A DNA stretch of 64,000 bases. It comes from Bradyrhizobium sp. CSS354. Lineage in GTDB: Bacteria; Pseudomonadota; Alphaproteobacteria; Rhizobiales; Xanthobacteraceae. Location: assembly GCF_029051725.1 (NCBI RefSeq), contig NZ_JAACFU010000004.1, positions 1 through 64,000 on the forward strand. The letters run 5' to 3'. A program made the position numbers and the translations under genes. The notes under the pieces were generated by a model that worked only from the letters and a program-made list of their open reading frames with translations, was not told the origin of the DNA and did not search any database. This document shows, one piece after another, positions 51,861-60,914 of this stretch (position 1 is the first letter of the stretch; each line of letters opens with the position of its first letter).

Positions 51861-53702
51861 ATGAAACTCAGGGGGCTTCTGACACTCGCGATGGCCGCGC
51901 AGGTCATCGTGACCGCGGCGGCTCTCCTCGTCTCCTATGCCGCGACCGGAATCGGGTTCGGCATTGCCCAGATCGTCGCCCTGCTCGCAAGCGGCGCCAT
52001 TGCCGTCCTGCTCGCTCGTCTGTGCACGCGCGCGATCGAAACGGCGCAGGAAAAACGCGCCGCCGCGTTGCTGACCGAGCAAGCGCGGGCCAGCGCACAG
52101 ATGACGCAAGCCGTCATCAAGACCGCGCTCGACGCCTTCGTTCAGACCGACCAGAACGGCATCGTGCTGGAATGGAGCCTTCAGGCCGAGGCCTTGACGG
52201 GATGGACGCGCAAGGAGGCGTTCGGCACCGACGTCGTCAACCTCCTCATTGCCGAGCCACTGCGCGACGGCTTCAGGCAACGCATGATGCGGCTGCTGCC
52301 GGAACTGTCGGATACGCCGATCGGCATCCGGTTCGAAGCGACCCTGCTGCACCGGAACGGCGACGAGATCCTGATCGAGGCGTCCAGGACGGCGCTCCAC
52401 ATCGGGGGTCGCACCCTCATCAACAATTTCGTCAAGGACGTCACCCGGAAGCGCGCCGCGGAGGAGCAGCTGATCCAGGCCCAGAAGATGGAGGCGGTCG
52501 GCCAGCTCACCGGCGGCATCGCCCACGAATTCAACAACATGCTCACCGTGATCACGGGCACGATCGAGATCCTCGCCGACGCCGTGAAGGACAATCCGCC
52601 GCTCGCGACCATTACCAAGCTGATCAGCGACGCCGCCGACCGCGGCGCCGCGCTGACGTCGAGCCTGTTGTCCTTTGCCCGCAAGCAGGCGCTCAAGCCG
52701 GCCGAGAGCGACATCAATGAACTGCTGGAAGAGCTCGCAAAGCTGCTGCTGGCAACCTTCGACAAGAAGATCGAGATCGTGACCCGGCTCGACGGCAACG
52801 TCTGGCTCGCCCTCGTCGATCGCGGCCAATTGAGCTCCGCGCTTCTCAACCTCGCGATCAACGCCCGCGACGCGATGCTGGGTGGCGGCAGACTGACGCT
52901 GACGACGCGCAACGTCGTGTTCGGCGTCCGCGAGGCCGTGGCGATCGGGGCCGGCTATGCCGGCGACTATGTCGAGATCGAGATCGCCGACACCGGCACG
53001 GGCATTCCGCCAGCCATCCTGGAACGGATCTTCGATCCCTTCTTCTCGACCAAGGACGTCGGCAAGGGCACCGGGCTCGGCCTCAGCATGGTGTTCGGTT
53101 TCGTCAAGCAGTCCGGCGGCGGCATCAAGGTCTCGTCCGAAGAAGGACGCGGCACGATTTTCACGATCTACCTGCCGAAGGCGGAGGCGAGCACGCTTCG
53201 CCCCACCGGCTACGACGAGCGCAAGGTCGTGGGCGGGACGGAAACGATCCTTTGTGTCGAGGACGACCGCGACGTCCGCCAGTACGTCACGGTCCAGCTC
53301 GAAAGCCTCGGCTACAAGGTCATCCCGGCCGGCAATGCGGCCGAGGCACTGGCCATCGCGGCCGAAGGCACGCCCTTCGACCTGCTTTTCACCGACATCG
53401 TGATGGCCGGCAACTTGAATGGACGCGAGCTCGCCGACGAAATGGTGGCAGCGCGCCCCTCGCTGCGGGTGCTATTCACGTCGGGCTATGCCTACGACGC
53501 CCCGCATGCGCAGGGACGCGCCACCAAGGGCGCGCCGCTTCTGACCAAGCCCTACCGCAAGGCCGAGCTCGCGCGCATGCTGCGCCGCTCTCTCGACACC
53601 GCTGTCGACGACGCGGGCGATCCGATCCCGACGCCCTATTCCGTGCAGGCTGATCTCGAAGGCTTTCTGCGCAGGCAGGCGGCTGAACGCGACAGGCATT
53701 AG
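51861..53702 (+). CDS. Hybrid histidine kinase (2 TM, PAS, HK, receiver)
   Basis: The product is 613 residues from ATG 51861 (a GTG at 51798 would add 21). Two transmembrane helices (residues 5-55) precede a short linker. A PAS domain (about 85-195) has the block [20 protein letters not shown]. The phospho-acceptor is His222 in the H-box [16 protein letters not shown]. The ATPase has an N-box ([12 protein letters not shown]), G1 (IADTGTGIP) and G2 ([10 protein letters not shown]). A receiver domain (about 463-580) has phospho-Asp512 in FTDIVMAG. This HK-plus-receiver layout (HEFNN group) is typical of orphan alphaproteobacterial kinases. No response regulator gene is adjacent. Confidence 0.94.
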   Translation: MKLRGLLTLAMAAQVIVTAAALLVSYAATGIGFGIAQIVALLASGAIAVLLARLCTRAIETAQEKRAAALLTEQARASAQMTQAVIKTALDAFVQTDQNGIVLEWSLQAEALTGWTRKEAFGTDVVNLLIAEPLRDGFRQRMMRLLPELSDTPIGIRFEATLLHRNGDEILIEASRTALHIGGRTLINNFVKDVTRKRAAEEQLIQAQKMEAVGQLTGGIAHEFNNMLTVITGTIEILADAVKDNPPLATITKLISDAADRGAALTSSLLSFARKQALKPAESDINELLEELAKLLLATFDKKIEIVTRLDGNVWLALVDRGQLSSALLNLAINARDAMLGGGRLTLTTRNVVFGVREAVAIGAGYAGDYVEIEIADTGTGIPPAILERIFDPFFSTKDVGKGTGLGLSMVFGFVKQSGGGIKVSSEEGRGTIFTIYLPKAEASTLRPTGYDERKVVGGTETILCVEDDRDVRQYVTVQLESLGYKVIPAGNAAEALAIAAEGTPFDLLFTDIVMAGNLNGRELADEMVAARPSLRVLFTSGYAYDAPHAQGRATKGAPLLTKPYRKAELARMLRRSLDTAVDDAGDPIPTPYSVQADLEGFLRRQAAERDRH

Positions 53703-53778
53703 TGCGAGTCTTGCGCATGGACAGCGCATGGCTGCTGCGCAACACTCGTATCAGTTACAATCCCATTGGAGGCGAGCC

Positions 53779-54228
53779 ATGACTGCACTCGAAAAAGGCA
53801 TCACCGCGAACGGTACGGGGTATGGCGGCAAGACCTGGAACATCCTCGGCCAGGTCTACTTCCCGAAGGCGGTCACCGAGTCCACCTTCGCGTTCGAGAC
53901 CAACAGCGATCCCGGCCAGTTCGTGCCGGTGCACATCCATCCGACCCAGGACGAATTCATCCTGGTGCAGGAAGGCACACTCGACCTCAAGCTCGACGGC
54001 AAATGGGTGAAGGCCCATGCCGGCGACCTCGTCCGCCTGCCGCGCGGTATCCCGCACGGCTATTTCAACAAATCCGACAAGCCCGCCCGCGCGCTGTTCT
54101 GGGTCTCGCCGATGCAGAAGCTGGAGGCGCTGTTCAATCAGCTTCATGACCTGACCGACCCGGCCGAGGTCGTGCGCATCTCGGCGCTGCACGAGGTCGA
54201 CTTCCTGCCGCCCGAAGCCAACGACTAG
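53779..54228 (+). CDS. Cupin domain protein
   Basis: The product is 149 residues with a single cupin barrel. The first motif is VPVHIHPTQDEFILVQEGTL (metal ligands His, His and Glu), and the second is GDLVRLPRGIPHGYFNKSDK with the third His. A C-terminal helical tail (EALFNQLHDLTDPAEVVRIS) follows. It could be a dioxygenase, isomerase or small-molecule sensor. A ggaggcgag site precedes the ATG. It lies 76 bases after the hybrid kinase, so co-transcription is possible. Confidence 0.9.
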   Translation: MTALEKGITANGTGYGGKTWNILGQVYFPKAVTESTFAFETNSDPGQFVPVHIHPTQDEFILVQEGTLDLKLDGKWVKAHAGDLVRLPRGIPHGYFNKSDKPARALFWVSPMQKLEALFNQLHDLTDPAEVVRISALHEVDFLPPEAND

Positions 54229-54269
54229 GCTACGATCCCCCGAGCGACGAATCGTTGGGGGAACCGGCC

Positions 54270-55343
54270 ATGCCTGCACGACGTCAACTCCTCGCAATCA
54301 TCGCGGCGCTTGGGCTGCTCCTTACGACGTTCGTCCCGAGCCGGGCGCAAACGCTCACGGCCAGGCAAGCGGAAGCGCTTGCCTCCTACGAGCGTGCGCT
54401 CGACGACTTCAAGGCGATCCTGGCCGAGCGGCGGCGCCAGATCGAGGCGAAGCAGCCGCTGCCGGGCCTGCCGGGCCAGGCGCTCTATCTGGCGCGCGTC
54501 GCCGTGATCAGTGCCTACAAGGATCTCACCGACGCCATGCCGTCGCGGATCGGCAGGCCCAACAAGTTCGAGATACCTCCGGCCTATTTCGATGCCGACA
54601 TCGAGCCGCTGGTGGACGAATACTCAAAGCTGTTCGAGATCATGGAAGCGCCGCCGGCCGGCGCGCAGAACTCGGCGACGCCGTTCAGGGACGTCGTCGA
54701 TCTCGCGGTCGCGATCGCGCGCGCCAAGGGGCTTGCGCCTGACCACGCCGAAGCCGCGGGCCGCATCAGCCTCGGGCTGTTCTTCGCCGAGACCAACGGC
54801 AAGCAGAACGTCCGCAACGGGCGCTCGAACACCTATATGGGCAGCTTCCAGACCGGCCCGTCCGAGGACCGCAACGGGCGCAGGAAATGGGAGGCCATCA
54901 AGGCCGAGATCGCGGCCACCGATCCCGACTTGAGCGCGCGCGATGACAAGGAGGAGGCGCGGGCCCGCGGCACCGATCATCGCTTCAATCACTGGACCAA
55001 CGTGCGCGACGGCCTGATGAACGCGCATGCGGATGTTTTCCGGGATATCCCGGGAATCGTGAAGACGCTGCCCGACCCGATCGACCAGATGAAGCTGTTC
55101 GAGCTGATCCAGATCGTTCCCACGCCAACGCGGTCGGCGCTCAAGTCCGGCGATCTCCTGAACTACAGGGTGTCCAGTCCGACCATCATGAAGCACCTGC
55201 GCAACAACAGCATTTTTGCTTTTGGACAGGCCGACCGGGCGCGAACCTCGGCAAGCTTCCGGGAGATCCTCGCGGCGATGTGGCTGTTCAACCGGAAGTT
55301 CGAGAAGGCGATGGCGAAATACGCGGAGATCAAGCCGCGCTGA
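54270..55343 (+). CDS. Exported protein of unknown function, possibly lysozyme-like
   Basis: The product is 357 residues with a signal peptide (MPARRQLLAIIAALGLLLTT then FVPSRAQ). An N-terminal helix, LTARQAEALASYERALDDFK, precedes a second domain. That domain has the stretch GLFFAETNGKQNVRNGRSNT, then YMGSFQTGPSEDRNGRRKWE. The Glu in a hydrophobic helix followed by a G-x-x-Q-like block resembles a lysozyme-fold transglycosylase (Glu in SxxGLFFAETNG), but the usual GLMQ motif is not exact. The ATG at 54270 follows gggggaac. I give no function. Confidence 0.75.
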   Translation: MPARRQLLAIIAALGLLLTTFVPSRAQTLTARQAEALASYERALDDFKAILAERRRQIEAKQPLPGLPGQALYLARVAVISAYKDLTDAMPSRIGRPNKFEIPPAYFDADIEPLVDEYSKLFEIMEAPPAGAQNSATPFRDVVDLAVAIARAKGLAPDHAEAAGRISLGLFFAETNGKQNVRNGRSNTYMGSFQTGPSEDRNGRRKWEAIKAEIAATDPDLSARDDKEEARARGTDHRFNHWTNVRDGLMNAHADVFRDIPGIVKTLPDPIDQMKLFELIQIVPTPTRSALKSGDLLNYRVSSPTIMKHLRNNSIFAFGQADRARTSASFREILAAMWLFNRKFEKAMAKYAEIKPR

Positions 55344-55374
55344 GGTCGGGGTTTGCGGCGGGACATCAAACCCT

Positions 55375-55414
55375 CATGGTCAGGAGCCCGCCAAAGCGGG
55401 CGTCTCGAACCATG
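55375..55414. repeat. Hairpin repeat, catggt...accatg
   Basis: The outer pair catggt and accatg and the inner pair cccgc and gcggg (loop caaa) form a stem. The flank ccctcatggtcaggagccc with cgtctcgaaccatgcaggcc matches a repeat type seen widely in Bradyrhizobium. It lies between two convergent genes and may act as a terminator. Confidence 0.6.
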
Positions 55415-55472
55415 CAGGCCGAGCACATTCGGCAGCGTCCCAGCTGTTCGTATCCGATCGCACTGGCCCGTC

Positions 55473-56291
55473 CTATTCGGTGCGGATCGGCGTGTCCTTC
55501 AGGCCGTTGTTATCATAGGCTTTGCGTAAGGTGCCATTCGTCACCGCCCCGTTCATGAACTTGGCGACGAAGGTGAGCGCTTGGGGATGACCGAGCGGCA
55601 CAGCGACTGCGGTGACGGTCTTCTTGAAGGTTTCGTCGAGCACTCGCGTGCCCGGAATCCTTTGCGCCATCTTGTTGAGTTGGTCGCGCGACAGCGCGAA
55701 GGCGTCGATCTCGCCGCTCTTCAGGAGGCCGAAGATTTCGTCGTAGGTCTGATAGCCCGTGACCTTCGCGTTCTTCAAATGCGCGACCGCGCCGCGCATG
55801 GTGGTGGTGGCGTTGACGGCCGCGACCTTGATGCCGGGCTGGTCGAGCGTGACGAAATTGGTGACGCTCGAGCCGGGCTTGACGATGTAGGTGGCGTCCG
55901 CGACCTCGTAGATCGGGCCGAACATCATCCTGGTCTCGCGCTCGGGATCCTTGGGCAGCCAGGTGACGTCCCAAGCACCTTTTTCAAGAGCCCCCTTGGA
56001 CGCCGCATCGGTGATCTGGCCGGAATTCTGGTGCACGACATATTCGACGAGCACGCCGAGCTGGGCAGCCATCTCCTTGCCGAGATCGACGGGAACGCCG
56101 GCATAGCCGGCTTCTGTCTTGGTGGACCAGAACGCGCCGCCCGCCGGGCTGATCGCGATCGCGACCCGCAGCTTGCCGGTCGGCGCGATCTCGTCCTTCA
56201 GACCATCGGCTAGCGCGGGCATGGCAACCGCCGCTGCGAGAACGAGGCCGGCAAGGACCGACTCAAGCACCGACTGGAGAGACGTGGGCAT
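55473..56291 (-). CDS. Amino-acid-type ABC substrate-binding protein (SBP_bac_3)
   Basis: The product is 272 residues. A signal peptide (MPTSLQSVLESVLAGLVLAA then AVAMPALA-DG) leads to a class 3 solute-binding fold. Blocks are GKLRVAIAISPAGGAFW, YAGVPVDLGKEMAAQLG, WDVTWLPKDPERETRMMFGP, and DEIFGLLKSGEIDAFALSRD. No permease or ATPase gene is next to it, so it is an orphan binding protein that might serve a distant transporter or a sensor. The ATG at 56291 follows gggagatc. Confidence 0.9.
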   Translation of the reverse strand: MPTSLQSVLESVLAGLVLAAAVAMPALADGLKDEIAPTGKLRVAIAISPAGGAFWSTKTEAGYAGVPVDLGKEMAAQLGVLVEYVVHQNSGQITDAASKGALEKGAWDVTWLPKDPERETRMMFGPIYEVADATYIVKPGSSVTNFVTLDQPGIKVAAVNATTTMRGAVAHLKNAKVTGYQTYDEIFGLLKSGEIDAFALSRDQLNKMAQRIPGTRVLDETFKKTVTAVAVPLGHPQALTFVAKFMNGAVTNGTLRKAYDNNGLKDTPIRTE

Positions 56292-56546
56292 GTCATGATC
56301 TCCCGACCTTTTCTTTTTTTATTCTTCTCTTGTTCGTCCCGACTACTCCGCGTGCCGCCGCACGGCCTTTGACATAATTCTGGTCGATCGTGCGCGCGAT
56401 GAAAAGCGGTTTGTGATGGCAAAACTGCCAAAGGCCACAGCGCAGGCTGTCGTGCAAGGCCGACGACTGCCATGGCTATGGTGTTCCACGTCCGCGCATT
56501 TGTTGGTAGCCTCCCGCCCCGACAGACAGCAACCGGGGGCCACCGA

Positions 56547-57740
56547 ATGACCTGCGCGAATCCCGCATCTCCCGCACGGCGCAAAGGAGCGTGGAGACAT
56601 GTCGGGCGAGCACTGGCCGCCGCGATGGCCGTGGCCGCGCTCACCGGCTGCGAGGACAAAAATACGTTCGTCGCGCCGCCCCCGCCCAAGGTGGACGTCG
56701 CCGCGCCGGTGCAGCGCCCGGTGACCCGCTATGTCGAGGCCACCGGCAACACCGCGCCGGTCAAGAATGTCGATCTCGTCGCGCGCGTGCAGGGATTCCT
56801 GCAATCGATCGACTACCAGGACGGCGCGTTCGTCAAGCAAGGCACCCAGCTGTTCACGATCGAGCCCGAGACTTACAAGCTCAAGCTCGACCAGGCGCAG
56901 GCGGCCGAGGCGGGCGCGCAGGCCTCGCTTCGGCAGGCGGAAGCCGACTACAAGCGGCAGAGCGATCTTGTGCAGCGGCAAGCGGCCTCGCAAGCGACCT
57001 TGGACAACTCGACCTCGAACCGCGACAACGCACAAGCCAACCTCCAGCAGGCCCAGGCCAATACCCGCCTCGCCGAAGTCAACTACGGCTACACCAAGGT
57101 GAGCGCACCATTCGACGGCGTCGTCAGCGCGCATATGGTCTCGATCGGCGAACTCGTCGGGGTCTCCTCCCCGACTCAACTCGCGTCCATCGTCGCGATG
57201 GACCCGATCTATGTGAACTTTACCGTCAACGAGCAGGACGTGCTGCGCATCCGTGCCGAGGCCGCCCGCCGCGGGCTCACCGCCGCCGACATGAAGCAAT
57301 TTCCGATTCAAGTCGGTTTGCAGACCGAGGCCGGCTATCCGCATGAGGGCAAACTCGACTATGTCGCCCCGACCCTCACCCAGTCGACCGGCACGCTCGC
57401 GGTGCGCGGTCTCGTGCCCAACGACAAGCGGGTGCTGCTGCCCGGCTATTTCGTCCGCGTTCGCGTGCCCTTCACCCAGGAGAAGGACGCCCTGCTCGTG
57501 CCCGACACCGCCCTCGGCAGCGACCAGGGTGGTCGCTATCTCCTCGTCGTCAATAGCGACAACGTCGTCGAGCAACGCAAGGTGCAGATCGGTCCCGTCG
57601 ATAACGGCCTGCGCGTGATCGAAAGCGGCTTGAAGCCGGATGACCGCGTGGTGATCGCAGGGCTGCTGCGGGTGATTCCGGGCCAGAAGATCGACCCGCA
57701 GGTGACGAAGATCGAGCAGCCGCAGGCGTCTGCCAAGTAA
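56547..57740 (+). CDS. RND efflux periplasmic adaptor lipoprotein
   Basis: The product is 397 residues from ATG 56547 (weak gggggcc upstream). The signal ends in a lipobox (AALTGC), so the mature protein is lipid-anchored. The membrane-fusion layout is VDLVARVQGFLQSIDYQDGA (lipoyl half), a coiled-coil hairpin (LRQAEADYKRQSDLVQRQAA), the second lipoyl half (YTKVSAPFDGVVSAHMVSIG) and a beta-barrel/MP domain. It connects the inner-membrane pump to an outer-membrane channel. The pump gene follows after 15 bases. No TolC-like gene is in the window. Confidence 0.95.
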   Translation: MTCANPASPARRKGAWRHVGRALAAAMAVAALTGCEDKNTFVAPPPPKVDVAAPVQRPVTRYVEATGNTAPVKNVDLVARVQGFLQSIDYQDGAFVKQGTQLFTIEPETYKLKLDQAQAAEAGAQASLRQAEADYKRQSDLVQRQAASQATLDNSTSNRDNAQANLQQAQANTRLAEVNYGYTKVSAPFDGVVSAHMVSIGELVGVSSPTQLASIVAMDPIYVNFTVNEQDVLRIRAEAARRGLTAADMKQFPIQVGLQTEAGYPHEGKLDYVAPTLTQSTGTLAVRGLVPNDKRVLLPGYFVRVRVPFTQEKDALLVPDTALGSDQGGRYLLVVNSDNVVEQRKVQIGPVDNGLRVIESGLKPDDRVVIAGLLRVIPGQKIDPQVTKIEQPQASAK

Positions 57741-57755
57741 GTAGGAGCGCCTGCC

Positions 57756-60700
57756 ATGATCTCAAAATTCTTCATCGAGCGGCCGGTCCTCTCGAACGTC
57801 ATCGCGCTGCTGATGATCCTGATCGGCGGCGTCGCGCTGTTCAATCTCGCGATCGCACAATATCCCGATGTAGTGCCGCCGACGGTGCAGGTCACGACCC
57901 GCTATCCCGGCGCCAGCGCCAAGACCGTGATCGACACCGTCGCCTTGCCGATCGAGCAGCAGGTCAACGGCGTCGAGGACATGCTCTACATGCAGTCCTA
58001 CAGCGGTTCGGACGGCAGCTATACGCTGACCGTGACCTTCAAGATCGGCACCGACCTCAACTTCGCGCAGGTGCTGGTGCAGAACCGCGTCTCCAGCGCG
58101 CTGTCGCAGCTGCCCCAATCGGTGCAGAACCAGGGCGTCACCGTGCAGAAGCGGTCGACGTCTATCCTGCTGTTCGTGACGCTGACCTCGCCCGACAAGA
58201 CGTTCGACAGCCTTTATTTGAGCAACTACGCCACCATCAACCTTCGCGACGAACTCTCGCGCCTGCCCGGCGTCGGCAACGTCACCGTGTTCGGCGCCGG
58301 CCAATATTCGATGCGGGTGTGGCTCGATCCGAACAAGCTGCAGGTTCGTGGCCTGGTGCCGCAGGATGTCATTCAGGCGATCCAGCAGCAGAGCCAGCAG
58401 GTCTCCGCCGGCCAGGTCGGCGCACCGCCGACACCGTCGGGACAGGCGTTTCAGTATACCCTCAACGTCAACGGCAGGCTCGACGACACCACCGAATTCG
58501 AGAACATCATCGTCAAATCGGGCACCAGCGGCGACGTGACGCGGGTGCGCGACGTCGGCTGGGTCGAGCTCGGCGCGCAGACCTACAGCCAGATCTTCTC
58601 GCTGAACAAGCAGCCGGCCACCGGCATCGGCGTGTTCCAGTCGCCCGGCGCCAATGCACTCCAGGTCGAGCAAGCCGTCGAAAAGAAGATGGCGGAGCTT
58701 GCAAAGGCCTTCCCGCAAGGGATGAAATACGACACGCCGTTCGACACCACCAAATTCGTGCAGGCCTCGGTGCACGAGGTCTACATGACCCTGATCGAGG
58801 CCGGCCTGCTGGTGCTGGTCGTCATCCTGGTGTTCCTGCAGGATTGGCGCGCGATGCTGGTGCCGGCAACCACGGTGCCGGTCACCATCATCGGCGCCTT
58901 CGCCGCCATGGCGGCGCTCGGCTTCACCATCAACATGTCGACCCTGTTCGCGATCGTGCTCGCGATCGGCATCGTTGTCGACGACGCCATCGTCGTGGTG
59001 GAGGGTGCTGCTCACAACATCGAGCAGGGCATGAATGGCCACGACGCCGCGATCAAGGCGATGGACCAGCTGTTCGCGCCGATCGTCGGCATCACGCTCG
59101 TGCTGATCTCGGTGTTCTTGCCGGCCTCGTTCCTCGCGGGCCTCACGGGCCGGATCTATTCGCAATTCGCACTGGTGATCGCCGCGACCGCGCTCTTGTC
59201 CGCCATCAACGCGGCGACGCTGAAGCCGACGCAATGTGCGCTCTGGCTGCGGCCGACCGTGCCGCCCGCGCAGCGCAATTTCTTCTACCGGGGTTTCAAC
59301 GCGGTCTATGATCGCGTCGAGCGTGGCTACACGAGGCTGATCGGCTTCCTGTGCCGGCATGCCACGATCTCGGTCGCATTCGCGCTGGTGCTGATCGGGA
59401 TCGGCGGCTACGGCCTGTCCCGGGTGCCGACCGGCTTCCTGCCGATCGAGGACCAGGGCTATCTGATCGTCGCCGTGCAACTGCCTGACGGCGCCGCGCT
59501 GGAGCGGACCCAGAAGGCGCTCGACAGAGCGAGCGAGCTGATCAAGGACACGCCTGGAGTCCAGCAGGTCATCACCATCGCCGGCATCTCCGCACTCGAC
59601 AACAGCGCCAGCCTTGCCAATGCCGGTGTCGCCTACATCATCCTGAAGGACTGGGACGCGCGCAAAGGACCGGGCGAAGATCTGCGCTCGCTGGTCTACG
59701 GGCTGAACGACAAGCTCGCTGTGATCATGGAGGCACGCACTTTGGTGCTGCCGCCGCCGCCGATCCAGGGCATCGGCAACGCGGCCGGCTTCTCGATGCA
59801 GGTCGAGCTGCGCGACGGCAACAGCGATTTCGCCAAGCTCCAGGCCATCACCGGCGCGATGGTCAGCAACGGCCAGAGCCAGAGCGCGCTGCAGCGCGTC
59901 CAGTCCTCGTTCCGCTCCTCGGTGCCGCAATTCAACATCGAGATCGACCGCATCAAGACCCAGACGCTGCACGTGACGACGGACCAGGTGTTCGCGGCGC
60001 TCTCGACCTATCTCGGCTCGTCCTACGTCAACCAGTTCAACAAGTTCGGCCGCGTGTTCCAGGTCTACACCCAAGCCGATCCCGCCTTCCGCGTCACCGA
60101 GCGCGACATCGCCAACATGATGGTGCGCAACTCGAACGGCGACATGATCCCGATCGGCACTGTCGCCACCATCACGCCCGCCACCGGCCCGTCGCTGATC
60201 AGCCTCTACAATCTCTATCCGTCCTCGACGGTCATCGGCCTGCCGGCGCAGGGCTACTCCTCGGGCCAGTCGCTGAAGCTGATGGAGGAGATCGCCGAGA
60301 AGACGCTGCCGCCGGGCACCGGCTACGAATGGACTGCCATGTCCTATCAGGAGAAGGCCGTCTCGAACCAGATCTACTGGGTGTTCGGGCTCGCCATGCT
60401 GCTGGTCTATCTCGTGCTCGCCGGCCAGTACGAGAGCTGGTACGCACCGATCTCGGTGATCCTGGCAGTGCCGCTGTCGTTGCTCGGCCCCATGCTGATC
60501 CTCAACGCACTGAAGATCGACAACAACCTCTATTGCCAGATCGGCCTGATCCTCTTGATCGCGCTGTCGGCCAAGAACGCCATCCTGATCGTCGAGGTCG
60601 GGCTCGAGCTGCACGGCCGCGACGGCAAGCCGGTGCTGGAATCCGCCATCGAAGCTGCGCGCGCCCGCTTCCGCCCGATCCTGATGACGTCGTTCGCCTT

Positions 60701-60914
60701 CATCCTCGGTGTGGTGCCGCTGGTCCTCGCAACCGGCGCCGGCGCCAGCGCGCGCAAGTCTATCGGCATCACGGTGTTCTCGGGCATGCTGGCCTCGACC
60801 TGCCTCGCGGTGCTGTTCGTGCCGGCGTTCTTCGTGGTGGTGCAGCGCTTCGAGAACTGGCGTGCGTCGAAGAAGACGCCGAAGGCGGTGGCAGTGGCCG
60901 AAGTGAAATCCTAA
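57756..60914 (+). CDS. RND efflux pump inner-membrane transporter (HAE1)
   Basis: The product is 1,052 residues with the standard 12 transmembrane segments and two large periplasmic loops. It begins MISKFFIERPVLSNVIALLM. Proton-relay residues are present: two Asp in AIGIVVDDAIVVVEG (TM4) and Lys in ALSAKNAILIVEVG (TM10). PTGFLPIEDQGYLIVAVQLP and the DGDMIPIGT-like region NGDMIPIGTVATI are family marks. It exports hydrophobic drugs or metabolites by proton antiport. Its stop TAA (60912-60914) overlaps the convergent antiporter stop. Confidence 0.97.
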   Translation: MISKFFIERPVLSNVIALLMILIGGVALFNLAIAQYPDVVPPTVQVTTRYPGASAKTVIDTVALPIEQQVNGVEDMLYMQSYSGSDGSYTLTVTFKIGTDLNFAQVLVQNRVSSALSQLPQSVQNQGVTVQKRSTSILLFVTLTSPDKTFDSLYLSNYATINLRDELSRLPGVGNVTVFGAGQYSMRVWLDPNKLQVRGLVPQDVIQAIQQQSQQVSAGQVGAPPTPSGQAFQYTLNVNGRLDDTTEFENIIVKSGTSGDVTRVRDVGWVELGAQTYSQIFSLNKQPATGIGVFQSPGANALQVEQAVEKKMAELAKAFPQGMKYDTPFDTTKFVQASVHEVYMTLIEAGLLVLVVILVFLQDWRAMLVPATTVPVTIIGAFAAMAALGFTINMSTLFAIVLAIGIVVDDAIVVVEGAAHNIEQGMNGHDAAIKAMDQLFAPIVGITLVLISVFLPASFLAGLTGRIYSQFALVIAATALLSAINAATLKPTQCALWLRPTVPPAQRNFFYRGFNAVYDRVERGYTRLIGFLCRHATISVAFALVLIGIGGYGLSRVPTGFLPIEDQGYLIVAVQLPDGAALERTQKALDRASELIKDTPGVQQVITIAGISALDNSASLANAGVAYIILKDWDARKGPGEDLRSLVYGLNDKLAVIMEARTLVLPPPPIQGIGNAAGFSMQVELRDGNSDFAKLQAITGAMVSNGQSQSALQRVQSSFRSSVPQFNIEIDRIKTQTLHVTTDQVFAALSTYLGSSYVNQFNKFGRVFQVYTQADPAFRVTERDIANMMVRNSNGDMIPIGTVATITPATGPSLISLYNLYPSSTVIGLPAQGYSSGQSLKLMEEIAEKTLPPGTGYEWTAMSYQEKAVSNQIYWVFGLAMLLVYLVLAGQYESWYAPISVILAVPLSLLGPMLILNALKIDNNLYCQIGLILLIALSAKNAILIVEVGLELHGRDGKPVLESAIEAARARFRPILMTSFAFILGVVPLVLATGAGASARKSIGITVFSGMLASTCLAVLFVPAFFVVVQRFENWRASKKTPKAVAVAEVKS

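Noticed and set aside
57762..60614. A 950-residue open frame on the minus strand inside the RND pump gene
   Set aside because: It is the antisense shadow of a perfectly conserved RND transporter; the product is rich in His, Asp and Arg without domains, as expected for a GC-rich shadow frame.
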